A stretch of 64,000 nt of DNA, from NCBI GenBank assembly GCA_903823665.1, contig CAIJTR010000102.1, forward strand, positions 1 to 64,000, written 5' to 3'. The notes under the pieces were generated by a model. That model saw only the letters and a program-made list of their open reading frames with translations, ran no database searches and had not been told where the DNA came from. This document shows, one piece after another, positions 51,388 to 61,053 of the stretch; within the stretch, counting starts at the first letter, position 1, and each line of letters opens with the position of its first letter. The translations under genes were made by a program, and so were the position numbers. Origin of the DNA: an uncultured Rhodospirillales bacterium (GTDB taxonomy: Bacteria; Pseudomonadota; Alphaproteobacteria; Acetobacterales; Acetobacteraceae).

Positions 51388-52367
51388 TCCGCGTCCATCC
51401 AGTCTTCGATCAGCCGACGGGCGATGCTGTCGGCACGCGGCAGGCTGATGCCCACGGTGTCAGGCGCGCGGAGTTGGGCGCGGGTGAACCAGCGGGCGTC
51501 CTCGATCTCGTTGGGGTCGATGGTGATCTCGTCACTCAAGGCCTCGGCGTGGAAGCCCAGCATGATCGAACTGGGGAACGGCCAGGGCTGGCTGGAGTGG
51601 TAGAACACGCGGCCCACTTTTATGCCCGATTCCTCGAATACCTCGCGCGCCACGGCTTCCTCCAGGCTTTCGCCCGGCTCCACGAAGCCCGCGAGGGTGG
51701 AATACATGTTGGAGTTGGGAAAGCGGGTGGAGTGGCCCAGCAACGCCTTGTCGCCGTTGGTGACGAGCATGATCACCGCCGGATCGGTGCGTGGGAAATG
51801 CTGGGTGTTGCAGACCGTGCAGGCCATGGCGTTGCCGGCACTGCGCGGGTTGCAGGCCCCGCCGCACACGCCACAGAAACGGTGCCGGTTGCGCCAGTGC
51901 ATCAGCCCGCGCGCGTGCGCCAGGATTGCCGCGTCGTCACGCTGCAACAATCCGGCGGTGGCACGGATATCGGTCAGGGTGCCGAGGCTTTCTGGCAGCA
52001 ATGGCAGCGGGTCTTCGATGGTCGAGATGTCATAGGCGAACACCGGCCTGCCATTATGCGTTCCGAGCAACGCCCAGTCATGCCCTTCACGGGAGGCTTC
52101 GGCCTCGGCCTTGGAAATGAACACCGCTTCGGGCTTCCCCTCCGCCACGTTGCGCATCAGGCTGCGGGCGCGCCAGACCGGGACGAACAGCGCATCGTCA
52201 CCGGCCAGGGCAGAGAGGACGAAAGCCTCGTCGTCGCGCTGGTTCGACACGCGGTCGAGCGGGCTGCCGGTGTAAGCGTTGGCGCGGCTGGGGGGAATCG
52301 GGCGCACGATCTGTCCTGCGATGGAGTGGCCGGGAAACTGCCATGTGCGGTCGCTTCCGGCAACCAA
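51384..52367 (-). CDS. nudC: NAD-capped RNA hydrolase / NADH pyrophosphatase
   Basis: Splits NAD(H) to NMN and AMP and removes NAD caps from RNA, 327 aa. N-terminal domain (about 1-140), zinc ribbon with C-x2-C...C-x2-C (FCGVCGG, CTVCN), Nudix box GFVEPGESLEEAVAREVFEE and the NudC motif SQPWPFPSS are present. The start is TTG at 52367; no ATG precedes the N-terminal domain and the ribosome-binding site is weak, so the start is uncertain. Confidence 0.93.
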   Translation of the reverse strand: MVAGSDRTWQFPGHSIAGQIVRPIPPSRANAYTGSPLDRVSNQRDDEAFVLSALAGDDALFVPVWRARSLMRNVAEGKPEAVFISKAEAEASREGHDWALLGTHNGRPVFAYDISTIEDPLPLLPESLGTLTDIRATAGLLQRDDAAILAHARGLMHWRNRHRFCGVCGGACNPRSAGNAMACTVCNTQHFPRTDPAVIMLVTNGDKALLGHSTRFPNSNMYSTLAGFVEPGESLEEAVAREVFEESGIKVGRVFYHSSQPWPFPSSIMLGFHAEALSDEITIDPNEIEDARWFTRAQLRAPDTVGISLPRADSIARRLIEDWMDAE

Positions 52368-52382
52368 GCCGGGAAGTGACGC

Positions 52383-52862
52383 CTAGAGCGGAACCCCGGC
52401 CAAATTGCGGCTGGTGCGGATGGTTTGCAGCGTCTGCACCCGGCTGACGTGGACGGCACCGGTGAGCAGCTGGGTCAGCTGGTTTTCGTGCGCGGTGTCA
52501 CGCGCCACCAGCCGGAGCAGGAAATCTCCGCCACCCCGGATCATGTGGCACTCGCGCACCTCTGGCCAACTGGCGGCCATGGCCTCGAAGGCTGCGAGCA
52601 CCTCGGCCTTCTGGCTTTCGAGGCCGACAATGGCGAAGAACACAATCTCCCAGCCGAGCTTTTGCGGGTCGCTGTCGGCGTGATAGCCGCGAATGATGCC
52701 GGCCTCCTCAAGCCGTCGCACACGGCGCAGGCAGGGCGGGGCTGAGATGCCGGCCCGCTTGGCAAGCTCCACATTGGTCATGCGCCCGTCATCCTGCAGC
52801 TCCGCGAGGATACGACGGTCGATGGAATCGAGCAAAGCTGGCTCGTCGGGGATGGTTTTCAT
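52383..52862 (-). CDS. Lrp/AsnC-family regulator
   Basis: 159 aa. Helix-turn-helix (DRRILAELQDDGRMTNVELA, then RAGISAPPCLRRVRRLEEAG) and a RAM effector domain (VRECHMIRGGGDFLLRLVAR). DNA-binding responder to amino acids, octameric by family. It is divergent from trxB with about 200 bases between the starts, so both promoters overlap there and it may control trxB. Confidence 0.93.
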   Translation of the reverse strand: MKTIPDEPALLDSIDRRILAELQDDGRMTNVELAKRAGISAPPCLRRVRRLEEAGIIRGYHADSDPQKLGWEIVFFAIVGLESQKAEVLAAFEAMAASWPEVRECHMIRGGGDFLLRLVARDTAHENQLTQLLTGAVHVSRVQTLQTIRTSRNLAGVPL

Positions 52863-53061
52863 AAACTGGGTCGTCTACCCCTGTGGTCAGGTTCGCCCTT
52901 GGTAAAAATCGGCGGGCGGATCCTGGCGCGTTGCTGTGCTGTCGTTTCCCGCGAAATATTATTCCACGCGTGCCGCACCGCAAGGCCTGATTGCATCTTA
53001 CAGCTTGTTCCGGCTGCACAAATACCGATATCCGTGGATCGCCCACGTGAAAGCCATCGCC

Positions 53062-54030
53062 ATGCCGACCACAACCCACACTGCCCCTGTTATGATCATT
53101 GGTGCCGGCCCCGCCGGATACACGGCTGCCATCTACGCCGCCCGCGCCGGATTGAACCCGATGCTGGTGGCCGGATTGCAGCCGGGCGGTCAGTTGATGA
53201 TCACCACCGATGTTGAGAATTACCCGGGCTTTGCCAATGTGATCCAGGGCCCATGGCTGATGGAGCAGATGCAGGCGCAGGCCGAGCACGTGGGCACCCG
53301 GATCATCTACGACATCATCACCGAGGTCGATTTCAAGAGCCGGCCGTTCAAGGCGGTCGGCGATTCCGGCGATTTGTATGAGGCGCAGAGTGTGATCATC
53401 GCCACCGGCGCGCAGGCGCGCTGGCTGGGCCTTGAGTCGGAACAGCGTCTGCAAGGCTCCGGCGTGTCGGCGTGTGCCACCTGCGACGGTTTCTTTTTCC
53501 GCGGCAAACACGTGGCTGTGATCGGCGGCGGCAACACGGCGGTGGAGGAGGCGCTTTACCTCACCAACCACGCCGTGTCGGTGACGTTGATTCACAGGCG
53601 CGATACGTTGCGGGCTGAGAGGATTTTGCAGGAGCGACTGTTCAACCACCCCAAGGTGAAGCTGGTCTGGAACAGCGTGGTGGAAGAAATCCTCGCGGAA
53701 TCAGGGCCTACGGTGGATGGTGTGCGCCTGCGCGACACTGTGACGGGTGCCGTCTCGACGCTTGCGGTGCAGGGTGTGTTTGTGGCGATTGGGCATACGC
53801 CGACGACGGCGGTTTTCAAAGGCCACGTGGCGCTGGACAGCGATGGCTACATCGAAACGGCCCTCGGATCGACCCGCACGTCGGTTCCAGGGGTGTTCGC
53901 CGCCGGTGATGTACAAGATAAAGTGTGGCGACAGGCGGTTACGGCCGCTGGAACAGGTTGCATGGCGGCGCTGGAAGCAGAAAAGTGGTGCGCGGAACAC
54001 GCGCACGATTCGGCGATGGCTGCGGAATAA
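53062..54030 (+). CDS. trxB: Thioredoxin reductase
   Basis: NADPH-dependent flavoenzyme, 322 aa, reduces thioredoxin. FAD site IIGAGPAGYTAAIYAARAG, redox pair CATC in SACATCDGFFFR, NADPH site GGGNTAVEEALYL, and GVFAAGDVQDKVWRQ with AAGTGCMAA at the C-terminus are all present. ATG 53062 is preferred; a GTG five codons upstream (53047) and longer forms are open. Cytoplasmic homodimer. Confidence 0.96.
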   Translation: MPTTTHTAPVMIIGAGPAGYTAAIYAARAGLNPMLVAGLQPGGQLMITTDVENYPGFANVIQGPWLMEQMQAQAEHVGTRIIYDIITEVDFKSRPFKAVGDSGDLYEAQSVIIATGAQARWLGLESEQRLQGSGVSACATCDGFFFRGKHVAVIGGGNTAVEEALYLTNHAVSVTLIHRRDTLRAERILQERLFNHPKVKLVWNSVVEEILAESGPTVDGVRLRDTVTGAVSTLAVQGVFVAIGHTPTTAVFKGHVALDSDGYIETALGSTRTSVPGVFAAGDVQDKVWRQAVTAAGTGCMAALEAEKWCAEHAHDSAMAAE

Positions 54031-54074
54031 ACCGCGCCTGGAATGTTGCGGGTGGTTGAAGGGGATTTCGAGCG

Positions 54075-54956
54075 ATGGATTGGGACAAGCTGCGGGTTTT
54101 TCATGCCGTCGCGGAGGCCGGCAGCTTCACTCACGCCGGTGACACGCTGAACCTCAGCCAGTCGGCCGTCTCCCGGCAGATTTCGGCGCTGGAGGAGGCG
54201 CTGCAGGTGCCGCTGTTCCATCGCCATGCGCGCGGGCTGATTCTGACCGAGCAGGGTGAGAGCCTGAACCGCACCGTGCGCGAAGTGTTCGCCAAGCTCG
54301 CCATGACCGAGGCGCTGCTGACCGAGAGCAAGGAAAAGCCGGCCGGTCGCCTGAAGGTGACGACCACGGTGGGCTTTGGTGCCTCCTGGCTCGCCCCGCG
54401 CTTGCAGGCGTTCCTTGATGCTTATCCTGAAGTGTCGATGACATTGTTGCTCGATGATGCCGATCTCGACCTTGCCATGCGTGAGGCCGACGTGGCCATT
54501 CGTATGCATCCGCCGAAGCAGCCGGACCTCGTGCAGCGGCATTTGCTGGCGATTGACTGGCATGTGATGGCGTCGCCGGACTACCTCAAGAAGCACGGCA
54601 CGCCGCAGCGGGCTGAGGAACTCGACAGCCACAAGATCATTCTGTTCGGCAATTATCGTCCGCCGGTGCCGGATGTGGATTGGCTGGCTGAGGCCGGGCG
54701 TCGTCCGGGCAGCCCGCGCAAGCCGCTGCTCGAAGTGAACTCGCTGCAGGCGATGACGGAGGCTGTTCGTTCCGGCCTGGGGATTGCGGCACTGCCCGAA
54801 TACATGGCCAACGAGGCCAACGGGATGGTGCGGATTCTGCCGGATCTGAAGGCCCCGAAGGTGGACGTGTTCTTCGTCTATCCAGAGGAACTTCGGAACA
54901 GCAAGCGCGTGGCGGTGTTCCGCGACTTCCTGCTGGCAAGGCTGGCTCAGCGGTAA
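54075..54956 (+). CDS. LysR-family regulator
   Basis: 293 aa. N-terminal winged HTH (MDWDKLRVFHAVAEAGSFTH, then LNLSQSAVSRQISALEEAL) and a type 2 periplasmic-binding-like effector domain with LKVTTTVGFGASWLAPRL. It follows trxB by 44 bases on the same strand and may be co-transcribed with it. The target is unknown. Confidence 0.94.
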   Translation: MDWDKLRVFHAVAEAGSFTHAGDTLNLSQSAVSRQISALEEALQVPLFHRHARGLILTEQGESLNRTVREVFAKLAMTEALLTESKEKPAGRLKVTTTVGFGASWLAPRLQAFLDAYPEVSMTLLLDDADLDLAMREADVAIRMHPPKQPDLVQRHLLAIDWHVMASPDYLKKHGTPQRAEELDSHKIILFGNYRPPVPDVDWLAEAGRRPGSPRKPLLEVNSLQAMTEAVRSGLGIAALPEYMANEANGMVRILPDLKAPKVDVFFVYPEELRNSKRVAVFRDFLLARLAQR

Positions 54957-55027
54957 GCGCTTGCGACGTGGGGTGGGCCGCGTGTCCGCATGCGTGACAA
55001 GCCGTTGACTGCGACCAGCGCCTCATC

Positions 55028-56428
55028 ATGAGTGGTATCCGGAAACTGCTTCCGCACGAGATTTTTGCGTCGTTTGAAGCGCAAGGTTTCGTGATGCCGG
55101 CCCCTGTGCTCGACCAAGCCGAACGCATCCCACCAGGTGTCCGCGAGGCGATGGATTGGGCGTGGCGACGACGCTGGTTCAAACCGCAACCCACGCGGCT
55201 GGCCAAGGTGCAGGATGTTGTCGTCGTCAAGGAAGGACTGGTGTTCACGCGGACACTTGACCTGATCGCCGAGACGATCACCCAGCATGACGAGCGCGAC
55301 ATTGGTGAGGGTCGGGCGCAGGCGGAGGCGGCATTCGCGGCACAGCCGGTGCCGGCGGACACCACGACTGCGGGCGATCTGATCCTGCTCTGCCGCAAGC
55401 GCGGGGCGCAGAATTATGGCCATTTCCTGATTGAGTTATTGCCCAAGGTTTGGGCGGCACGGCAGCGTCTGGCGTTGCCGTTTCGTGTTATGATCGAAGA
55501 TGTGGGCCCTGCTTTGGCCGGGGTCATGCGGCAATGCCTGGCTTTGGCCGGCATCCCCGAGCATGATCTGATGGTCTGCGGCGCAGAGCCCGTCATGGTG
55601 GGGCAGTTGCTGCTGGTGGACGGCATCACCGAGCACGGCAGTTATATGGCACCGCTGGTGATGCGGGCGCTTGATGCCATCACCGCGGACATTGCGCCTG
55701 AGGGGGCGGAGCGGTTGCTGGTCCTGCGCAAACCCCGCAGTGCCAGGGCACTGGCCAGCGAAGAAAGCGTGATCGAGGCAGCACGAGGCTATGGGTTCGT
55801 GCCCATCATTCCCGAAGAGTTGCCGTGGATCACCCAGGTTGCGGCGTTCAAGGCAGCCCGCCAAGTGGTCGGCGTGATGGGTGCTGCCATGACCAATGTG
55901 GCTTTTTGCAAGGCCGGGACGGAGGTGACAATCCTGGCGCCAGACATCATGCCAGACACATTCTACTGGTTTATCTCTGGTTTGCGTGGGCTGGCCTATC
56001 TCGAACTGCGCTGCCCGTCATTGCCCCCGAACCGCGGTCCGACGCCTTGGGATGGTGAGGTGCTGGTCAGCCCCGAGCGGTTCGACACAGTGTTCGGCCC
56101 TGGCCGCGAAACACTCATGCCACAAGCACCGCATGACTGGCGGCGACGCGCCACGATCATGGATGCGATGTTCGATGACGAAGCCTATTGCGGCGCCGAT
56201 CCGGCATTGGAAGCCAATCGCCTCGACCCGCGCACCCATTACGACCTGTATGGCTGGCGGGAAGGCCGCAATCCATCGGGCTGGATCAGCACGAAGCGAA
56301 GTTTGGAGCTTTACCCAGAGGTCGCCGCACGCGGAGAATGCCCACTTTTCCACGCCATTCTGTATGCGGATGACAATCAGCTCACGGCTTTGAAGGCGAT
56401 GCGCGGCCAGAATATTTGGCCTGGCTGA
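55028..56428 (+). CDS. Glycosyltransferase family 61 protein
   Basis: 466 aa, DUF563/GT61. NYGHFLIELLPKVWA near residue 138 and VVGVMGAAMTNVAFCKAGTEV near residue 285 are the family blocks. The C-terminal 100 residues (ANRLDPRTHYDLYGWREGRN, then PSGWISTKRSLELYPEVAAR) resemble a short module found in polysaccharide or adhesin-related proteins. It would add a sugar to a surface glycan; the acceptor is unknown. The GT39 gene begins about 50 bases later. Confidence 0.85.
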   Translation: MSGIRKLLPHEIFASFEAQGFVMPAPVLDQAERIPPGVREAMDWAWRRRWFKPQPTRLAKVQDVVVVKEGLVFTRTLDLIAETITQHDERDIGEGRAQAEAAFAAQPVPADTTTAGDLILLCRKRGAQNYGHFLIELLPKVWAARQRLALPFRVMIEDVGPALAGVMRQCLALAGIPEHDLMVCGAEPVMVGQLLLVDGITEHGSYMAPLVMRALDAITADIAPEGAERLLVLRKPRSARALASEESVIEAARGYGFVPIIPEELPWITQVAAFKAARQVVGVMGAAMTNVAFCKAGTEVTILAPDIMPDTFYWFISGLRGLAYLELRCPSLPPNRGPTPWDGEVLVSPERFDTVFGPGRETLMPQAPHDWRRRATIMDAMFDDEAYCGADPALEANRLDPRTHYDLYGWREGRNPSGWISTKRSLELYPEVAARGECPLFHAILYADDNQLTALKAMRGQNIWPG

Positions 56429-56476
56429 AATATTGAATTCCAAGTGATGCCCGATGGTGTGGTTTCCGGCGAACAC

Positions 56477-57925
56477 ATGAAAAGGTGGTTTTGGGCGGCG
56501 TTGGCGGGGCTGACAGCGGTGCGGCTGCTGGTGGCGGCACAAACGCCGATGGCACCTGACGAGGCGTATTACTGGGTGTGGTCGCAGGCGCTGGCCTCTG
56601 GCTATCTCGACCATCCGCCGATGGTCGCACTCTGGATCAAGCTGGGAACGCTGCTCGCAGGACAGGGCAATCTGGGCGTGCGGCTGCTGGCACCGCTTTC
56701 GGCGGCTTTGGGATCGGTGCTGCTGGCGCGCGCGGGCGAGGATTTGCTGCCGGGCCGTGATGCCGGAATGTGGGCGGCGGTGCTGCTCAATGCGACGCTG
56801 ATCTTTGCCGTCGGTTCTACGACGATGACGCCGGATACGCCGTTGTTGTTGTTCTGGACGGCGACGATCTGGGCGTTGGGGCGACTGTTCGCCACCGGGC
56901 GTGGTTGGTGGTGGCTGGTCGCCGGTGCTGCCGCCGGGCTGGCGCTGGACAGCAAATACACCGCCGTTTTGCTGGCGCCGGCGATTTTGATTTGGCTGGT
57001 CGCCACGCCGTCCATGCGGCATTGGCTGCGCAGCCCGTGGCCGTACGCTGCGGCCTTGCTCGCCGCTGTGATCTTCGCGCCGGTGCTGATGTGGAATGCG
57101 GCGCATGGCTGGGCGAGCTTTGCCAAGCAGGGCGGGCGCGTTGCCGATTTTGACGCTGGGCGGGCGCTGCAATTCCTGGGCGAGTTGTTTGGTGGCCAGC
57201 TTGGACTGGCGACACCGATCATCGGCGTGATTGCCGGGGCGGCGATCATCACGGCGGTGCGTCGGGCGATGACGCAGGACGGGGCGTGGGTGTTGCTCGC
57301 CAGCCTTACCGCCCTGCCCGCTCTCGTGTTCATCGAGCACGCGCTGGGTGACAGGGTGCAGGCGAACTGGCCGGCGATTATTTTCCCCGCCGCCAGCATC
57401 GCCGCCGCTGGGCTTTCCGTGCGCTGGCGTCGCTGGTTCAAGCCGGGTGCGGCGTTGGGGTTTGTGTTGACGCTGATTGTCTGGTTGCAGGCGGCGTTGC
57501 AGCCGGTGGCGTTGCCGATGCGGGCGGACCCGACGCTGCTGCGCCTCGGCGGGTGGGAGAGCCTTGCGGCGCAAATCGATTTTGCGGCGAAAGCGCAGCA
57601 CGCGGAGTATGTGGCGTTCGACAATTATGGGCAGGCGGCGCTGATGGCCCGGCTGCTGCCGCAGGGCTGCGTGGTGCTGGGCGTGGATGATCGCTGGGCG
57701 TTGTTCAAGCTGGTGGATGGCAGTGCTGCGAGCGAGGGCAAAGCCGGTCTGCTGGTGCGCAGTGCGCGGCGGGATGATCATCCTGATCCGTCACGCTGGG
57801 CGGAGATCACGCCGCTTGCAGGCCTGACCCGTGCGCGCGGCGGCATGACGGCGGAGGCGTTCCGGCTTTACCGTGTGGTTGGCAAGCCGGGCGACACCGC
57901 GATCGCCGTGATGCCGCGGCCCTGA
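56477..57925 (+). CDS. GT39-type membrane glycosyltransferase
   Basis: 482 aa, ArnT/PMT-like with about ten membrane segments. The lumenal Asp motif is TPMAPDEAYYWVWSQ near residue 27, followed by GYLDHPPMVALWIKLGT. It transfers a sugar from a polyprenyl-phosphate donor to lipid A or another periplasmic acceptor, by family. The frame is open from GTG 56444 and ATG 56447; neither has a good ribosome-binding site, and I prefer ATG 56477 because the first membrane helix starts at once. Start uncertain. Confidence 0.85.
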   Translation: MKRWFWAALAGLTAVRLLVAAQTPMAPDEAYYWVWSQALASGYLDHPPMVALWIKLGTLLAGQGNLGVRLLAPLSAALGSVLLARAGEDLLPGRDAGMWAAVLLNATLIFAVGSTTMTPDTPLLLFWTATIWALGRLFATGRGWWWLVAGAAAGLALDSKYTAVLLAPAILIWLVATPSMRHWLRSPWPYAAALLAAVIFAPVLMWNAAHGWASFAKQGGRVADFDAGRALQFLGELFGGQLGLATPIIGVIAGAAIITAVRRAMTQDGAWVLLASLTALPALVFIEHALGDRVQANWPAIIFPAASIAAAGLSVRWRRWFKPGAALGFVLTLIVWLQAALQPVALPMRADPTLLRLGGWESLAAQIDFAAKAQHAEYVAFDNYGQAALMARLLPQGCVVLGVDDRWALFKLVDGSAASEGKAGLLVRSARRDDHPDPSRWAEITPLAGLTRARGGMTAEAFRLYRVVGKPGDTAIAVMPRP

Positions 57926-57937
57926 GGAGGATTTTCG

Positions 57938-58912
57938 ATGATGCTGCCGAATTATGACGATGTGGCTGAAGCAGCGCTTCGCATTGCCCCGCATGTGGTT
58001 CACACACCGCTGTTGCGCCACCCGATGCTCGACGAGATCTCCGGCGGCACGATTTTGATAAAGCCGGAGCCGTTGCAGCGCACCGGCAGCTTCAAGCTGC
58101 GTGGGGCGACGAACGCGGTCCTGCAACTGACCGAGTTGCAGAAGCGCGCGGGTGTGGTGGCTTATTCGTCGGGCAATCACGCGCAGGGGCTGGCCTGTGC
58201 GGCGGCGGCTTCGGGTGTGGCCGCCACGATTTTCATGCCGAGCGACGCACCTGCGATCAAGATGGAGAACACCCGAGCCTGGGGGGCCACCATCATCCCG
58301 TTCGACCGGCTCACCACCGATAAAGAAAAGCTGCTGACCGATTTTTCGGCCAAGACGGGTGCCACGATCATTCCGCCATTCGATCATCCGCACGTACTGG
58401 CGGGACAGGGCAGTTTGGCGCTGGAGATGGTGGCGGATGCGAAGATGATTGGCCTTTCGATGGACAGCCTGTTGGTGTGCACCGGCGGCGGCGGCATGGT
58501 GGCCGGTTGCGCGCTGGCCGTTGAGGGTGCGTCGCCGGGCACGCGCGTGCATTCGGTGGAGCCTGCGGATTGGGACGATACGGCGCGCTCGCTGGCCGCT
58601 GGGGAGCGTTTGGCGGCCGTATCGGGTGGGTCGCTGTTGTGCGATGCGCTGCTCTCGCCGATGCCGGGCAAACTAACGTTTGCGATCAATCAGCCGCGCC
58701 TAGGTGCCGGGCTTTCGGTGACGGATGCCGAGGTGATGGCGGCGGTGGCGTTTGCGTTCCTGCGCCTGAAAGTGGTGGTGGAGCCGGGTGGCGCTGTGTG
58801 TTTGGCAGCTTTGCTCGCGGGCAAGTTCGACGCACGCGGCAAGGTGGTGGGCTGCGTGCTGAGCGGTGGCAATGTGGACCCGGCGGTGTTTGCAAGGGCC
58901 CTCGCCGCATAG
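57938..58912 (+). CDS. Threonine/serine dehydratase, fold-type II PLP enzyme
   Basis: 324 aa, catabolic threonine dehydratase/serine racemase type without a regulatory ACT domain. The PLP lysine is in RTGSFKLRGATNAV, the phosphate-binding loop is GGGGMVAG, and YSSGNHAQGLACAAA and VEPGGAVCLAALL are family blocks. It makes 2-oxobutyrate or pyruvate plus ammonia; racemase activity is an alternative. GAGGAGG precedes ATG 57938 (a second ATG follows directly), 12 bases after the GT39 stop. Confidence 0.92.
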   Translation: MMLPNYDDVAEAALRIAPHVVHTPLLRHPMLDEISGGTILIKPEPLQRTGSFKLRGATNAVLQLTELQKRAGVVAYSSGNHAQGLACAAAASGVAATIFMPSDAPAIKMENTRAWGATIIPFDRLTTDKEKLLTDFSAKTGATIIPPFDHPHVLAGQGSLALEMVADAKMIGLSMDSLLVCTGGGGMVAGCALAVEGASPGTRVHSVEPADWDDTARSLAAGERLAAVSGGSLLCDALLSPMPGKLTFAINQPRLGAGLSVTDAEVMAAVAFAFLRLKVVVEPGGAVCLAALLAGKFDARGKVVGCVLSGGNVDPAVFARALAA

Positions 58913-59012
58913 GGGTGCTGTTGCCGGATTAACGCGATATCAACCCTCGGGGCGCATGCTGCCGCCTGACCGTTCGCACCATGCTCGCGGTCTGTGGGGT
59001 TGAACACAGGGC

Positions 59013-60185
59013 ATGAGCGGCAAGAAAGCGGGAGACAAGCGCCCGATTATCATCAAGCGCGAGGAGGTGGTGGAGGGTGGCCACCATGGTGGCGCGTGGA
59101 AGGTGGCCTACGCCGATTTCGTGACCGCGATGATGGCGTTTTTTTTGTTGATGTGGCTGCTGAATGCCACCACGGAGGAACAGCGGCGTGGGTTGGCCGA
59201 TTATTTTTCGCCAATGAACGCGATGGCGCGCGGGGCTTCCGGCACGGGGCAGCCCTTTGGCGGCAAAACCCCGTACGACACTGGTGAATTGGTGTCCGAC
59301 CGCGGCACGGCTTCTATCACCCCTGGCCGCAACAACGAGCAGCAGGAGAGCGAGGAGGAGACTGCCGAGGTCTCGATGCCGCACACCCCTCGGAGCGTTT
59401 ACGCCAAGGACACCTCTGGCGAGGCTGAGGCGAATGGTGCCGGCAAGGCTGAGCAAAGCAGCCAAGTGGACGGACAATCCGCCACCAAATCAGAGATGCA
59501 AAACCAGCCTCAGGCGCAATCGCCGACGGGAGCCACATCCACTGTTGATCCGAAAGTGCGGGTTTCGCCGGATGCCAAGGTGATCGCCATGGTCGGCACC
59601 AAATCTCAGACCGCCGCCAAGATTACCGCGCGCGCTGCGGCTGATGAGGCGGCGCTGGAGGCGGAGCAGGACCGTCGTGAACGCAGCGCGTTTGATGCCG
59701 CAGCCCAGCAGATCCGCGAGGCCATTCATGGTGACAAGCTGCTGGAGGATCTGGCGAAGCAGGTGGCGATCGACGAGACGCCGGAAGGGCTGCGCATTCA
59801 GTTGCTCGACGAGGATCACAAACCAATGTTCGCCCTCGGGTCATCCGCAATGGCGGATCGCGCACGTCAATTGCTGCAGAAAGTGGCTGGGGTGTTGGTC
59901 AATCTACCCGAGCCGATTTCCATCGCAGGCCACACCGATGCCGCACCCTATGCCAGCGGCGGCAAGAGCAATTGGGATTTGTCGAGTGAGAGGGCCAATG
60001 CCACAAGGCGCATTCTGGTGGAGGCCGGGCTGCAGGAGGGACGGCTGCGCAGCGTGACCGGCAATGCGGATCGCGATCTTCTGCTGCCCGCTGACCCACT
60101 GGCCGCTGCCAATCGTCGTATCGCCATTCTGGTGCTCCGCACCTCACATTCCGCAGCGGCAGTGGCAGGGCGGCGCGCACCATGA
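59013..60185 (+). CDS. motB: Flagellar motor stator protein MotB
   Basis: 390 aa. A single membrane helix carries the proton-binding Asp, D35 in AYADFVTAMMAFFLLMWLL. A long low-complexity linker (about 100-210) follows, then an OmpA-like peptidoglycan-binding domain (ISIAGHTDAAP, then SSERANATRRILVEAGL). It anchors the stator to the wall and conducts H+ with MotA. The order motB then motA is reversed from the usual motAB. The stop overlaps the motA start by four bases. Confidence 0.93.
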   Translation: MSGKKAGDKRPIIIKREEVVEGGHHGGAWKVAYADFVTAMMAFFLLMWLLNATTEEQRRGLADYFSPMNAMARGASGTGQPFGGKTPYDTGELVSDRGTASITPGRNNEQQESEEETAEVSMPHTPRSVYAKDTSGEAEANGAGKAEQSSQVDGQSATKSEMQNQPQAQSPTGATSTVDPKVRVSPDAKVIAMVGTKSQTAAKITARAAADEAALEAEQDRRERSAFDAAAQQIREAIHGDKLLEDLAKQVAIDETPEGLRIQLLDEDHKPMFALGSSAMADRARQLLQKVAGVLVNLPEPISIAGHTDAAPYASGGKSNWDLSSERANATRRILVEAGLQEGRLRSVTGNADRDLLLPADPLAAANRRIAILVLRTSHSAAAVAGRRAP

Positions 60186-61045
60186 CGACCATTGGCGGGC
60201 TGGTGTTCGTGTTCGCCTGCGTGTTCGGCAGCTATTTGCTGTCCGGCGGCAGCATGGAGCCGCTGATTGAGGCCATTCCGTTTGAGATGCTGACCATTGG
60301 CGGTGCGGCCATCGGCACGTTTGTTATGTCAAACAGCATGCATGACGTGAAGCATACACTTGGCGGGGTGATGAAAACCATCAAAGGCGCGCTCTACAAA
60401 AAAGCTGATTACGTGGAGTTGCTGAGCCTTCTGTATTATTTCGTGCGGCTGGCCAGCACCAAGGGTTCGATGGCGCTGGAGCCGCATATTGAAAAGCCGA
60501 ATGAGAGCCCTGCGTTTCAGAAATTCCCCAAGCTGCTGAACAATCATCACGTGAGCGATCTTGTGTGTGACTATCTGCGCATGGTCGGCATGAACGCTGA
60601 CGACCCCAATCAGATTGAGGATTTAATGGGGCGTGAACTGAAGAAGACGCTGCATGAGGAGCTTCATGCCGCCCACGCGATTCAATCCATGGCCGATGGA
60701 CTGCCCGCACTCGGCATTGTGGCGGCCGTGCTGGGCGTGATCAAAACCATGTCTCACATCAACGAGCCACCGGCGGTGCTGGGTGCCATGATCGGCGGAG
60801 CACTCGTGGGCACATTCCTCGGCATTTTGCTCGCATATGGCATTGCCGCCCCGATCGCCGCCCGACTGAAGGGCGTGATCGAGGAGGAGGCGAAGTTCGT
60901 TGAGGTGATCCGCGCCGTGGTGGTGGCGCATCTGCATGGCAACGCGCCTGCCGTCAGCGTGGAGACCGGCCGCAAAATGGCCCCGAACCAGCACATGCCC
61001 AGCTTCGCCGATCTGGAGCAGGCCACGCAGGCGCTGCAGATCTGA
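60182..61045 (+). CDS. motA: Flagellar motor stator protein MotA
   Basis: 287 aa, four membrane helices: TIGGLVFVFACVFGSYLL, FEMLTIGGAAIGTFV, ALGIVAAVLGVIKTM and GTFLGILLAYGIAAPIAARL with the conserved Pro residues. The cytoplasmic loop has REKLK-like residues (GRELKKTLHEEL) that contact FliG. It forms the proton channel with MotB; other flagellar genes are not in the window. ATGA overlap with motB. Convergent with sapC, eight bases apart. Confidence 0.95.
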   Translation: MTTIGGLVFVFACVFGSYLLSGGSMEPLIEAIPFEMLTIGGAAIGTFVMSNSMHDVKHTLGGVMKTIKGALYKKADYVELLSLLYYFVRLASTKGSMALEPHIEKPNESPAFQKFPKLLNNHHVSDLVCDYLRMVGMNADDPNQIEDLMGRELKKTLHEELHAAHAIQSMADGLPALGIVAAVLGVIKTMSHINEPPAVLGAMIGGALVGTFLGILLAYGIAAPIAARLKGVIEEEAKFVEVIRAVVVAHLHGNAPAVSVETGRKMAPNQHMPSFADLEQATQALQI

Positions 61046-61053
61046 CGCCCGGA

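Noticed and set aside
56018-57781. A 587-residue minus-strand frame opposite the glycosyltransferases
   Set aside because: His/Arg/Gln-rich shadow; GT61 and GT39 motifs are clear on the plus strand.
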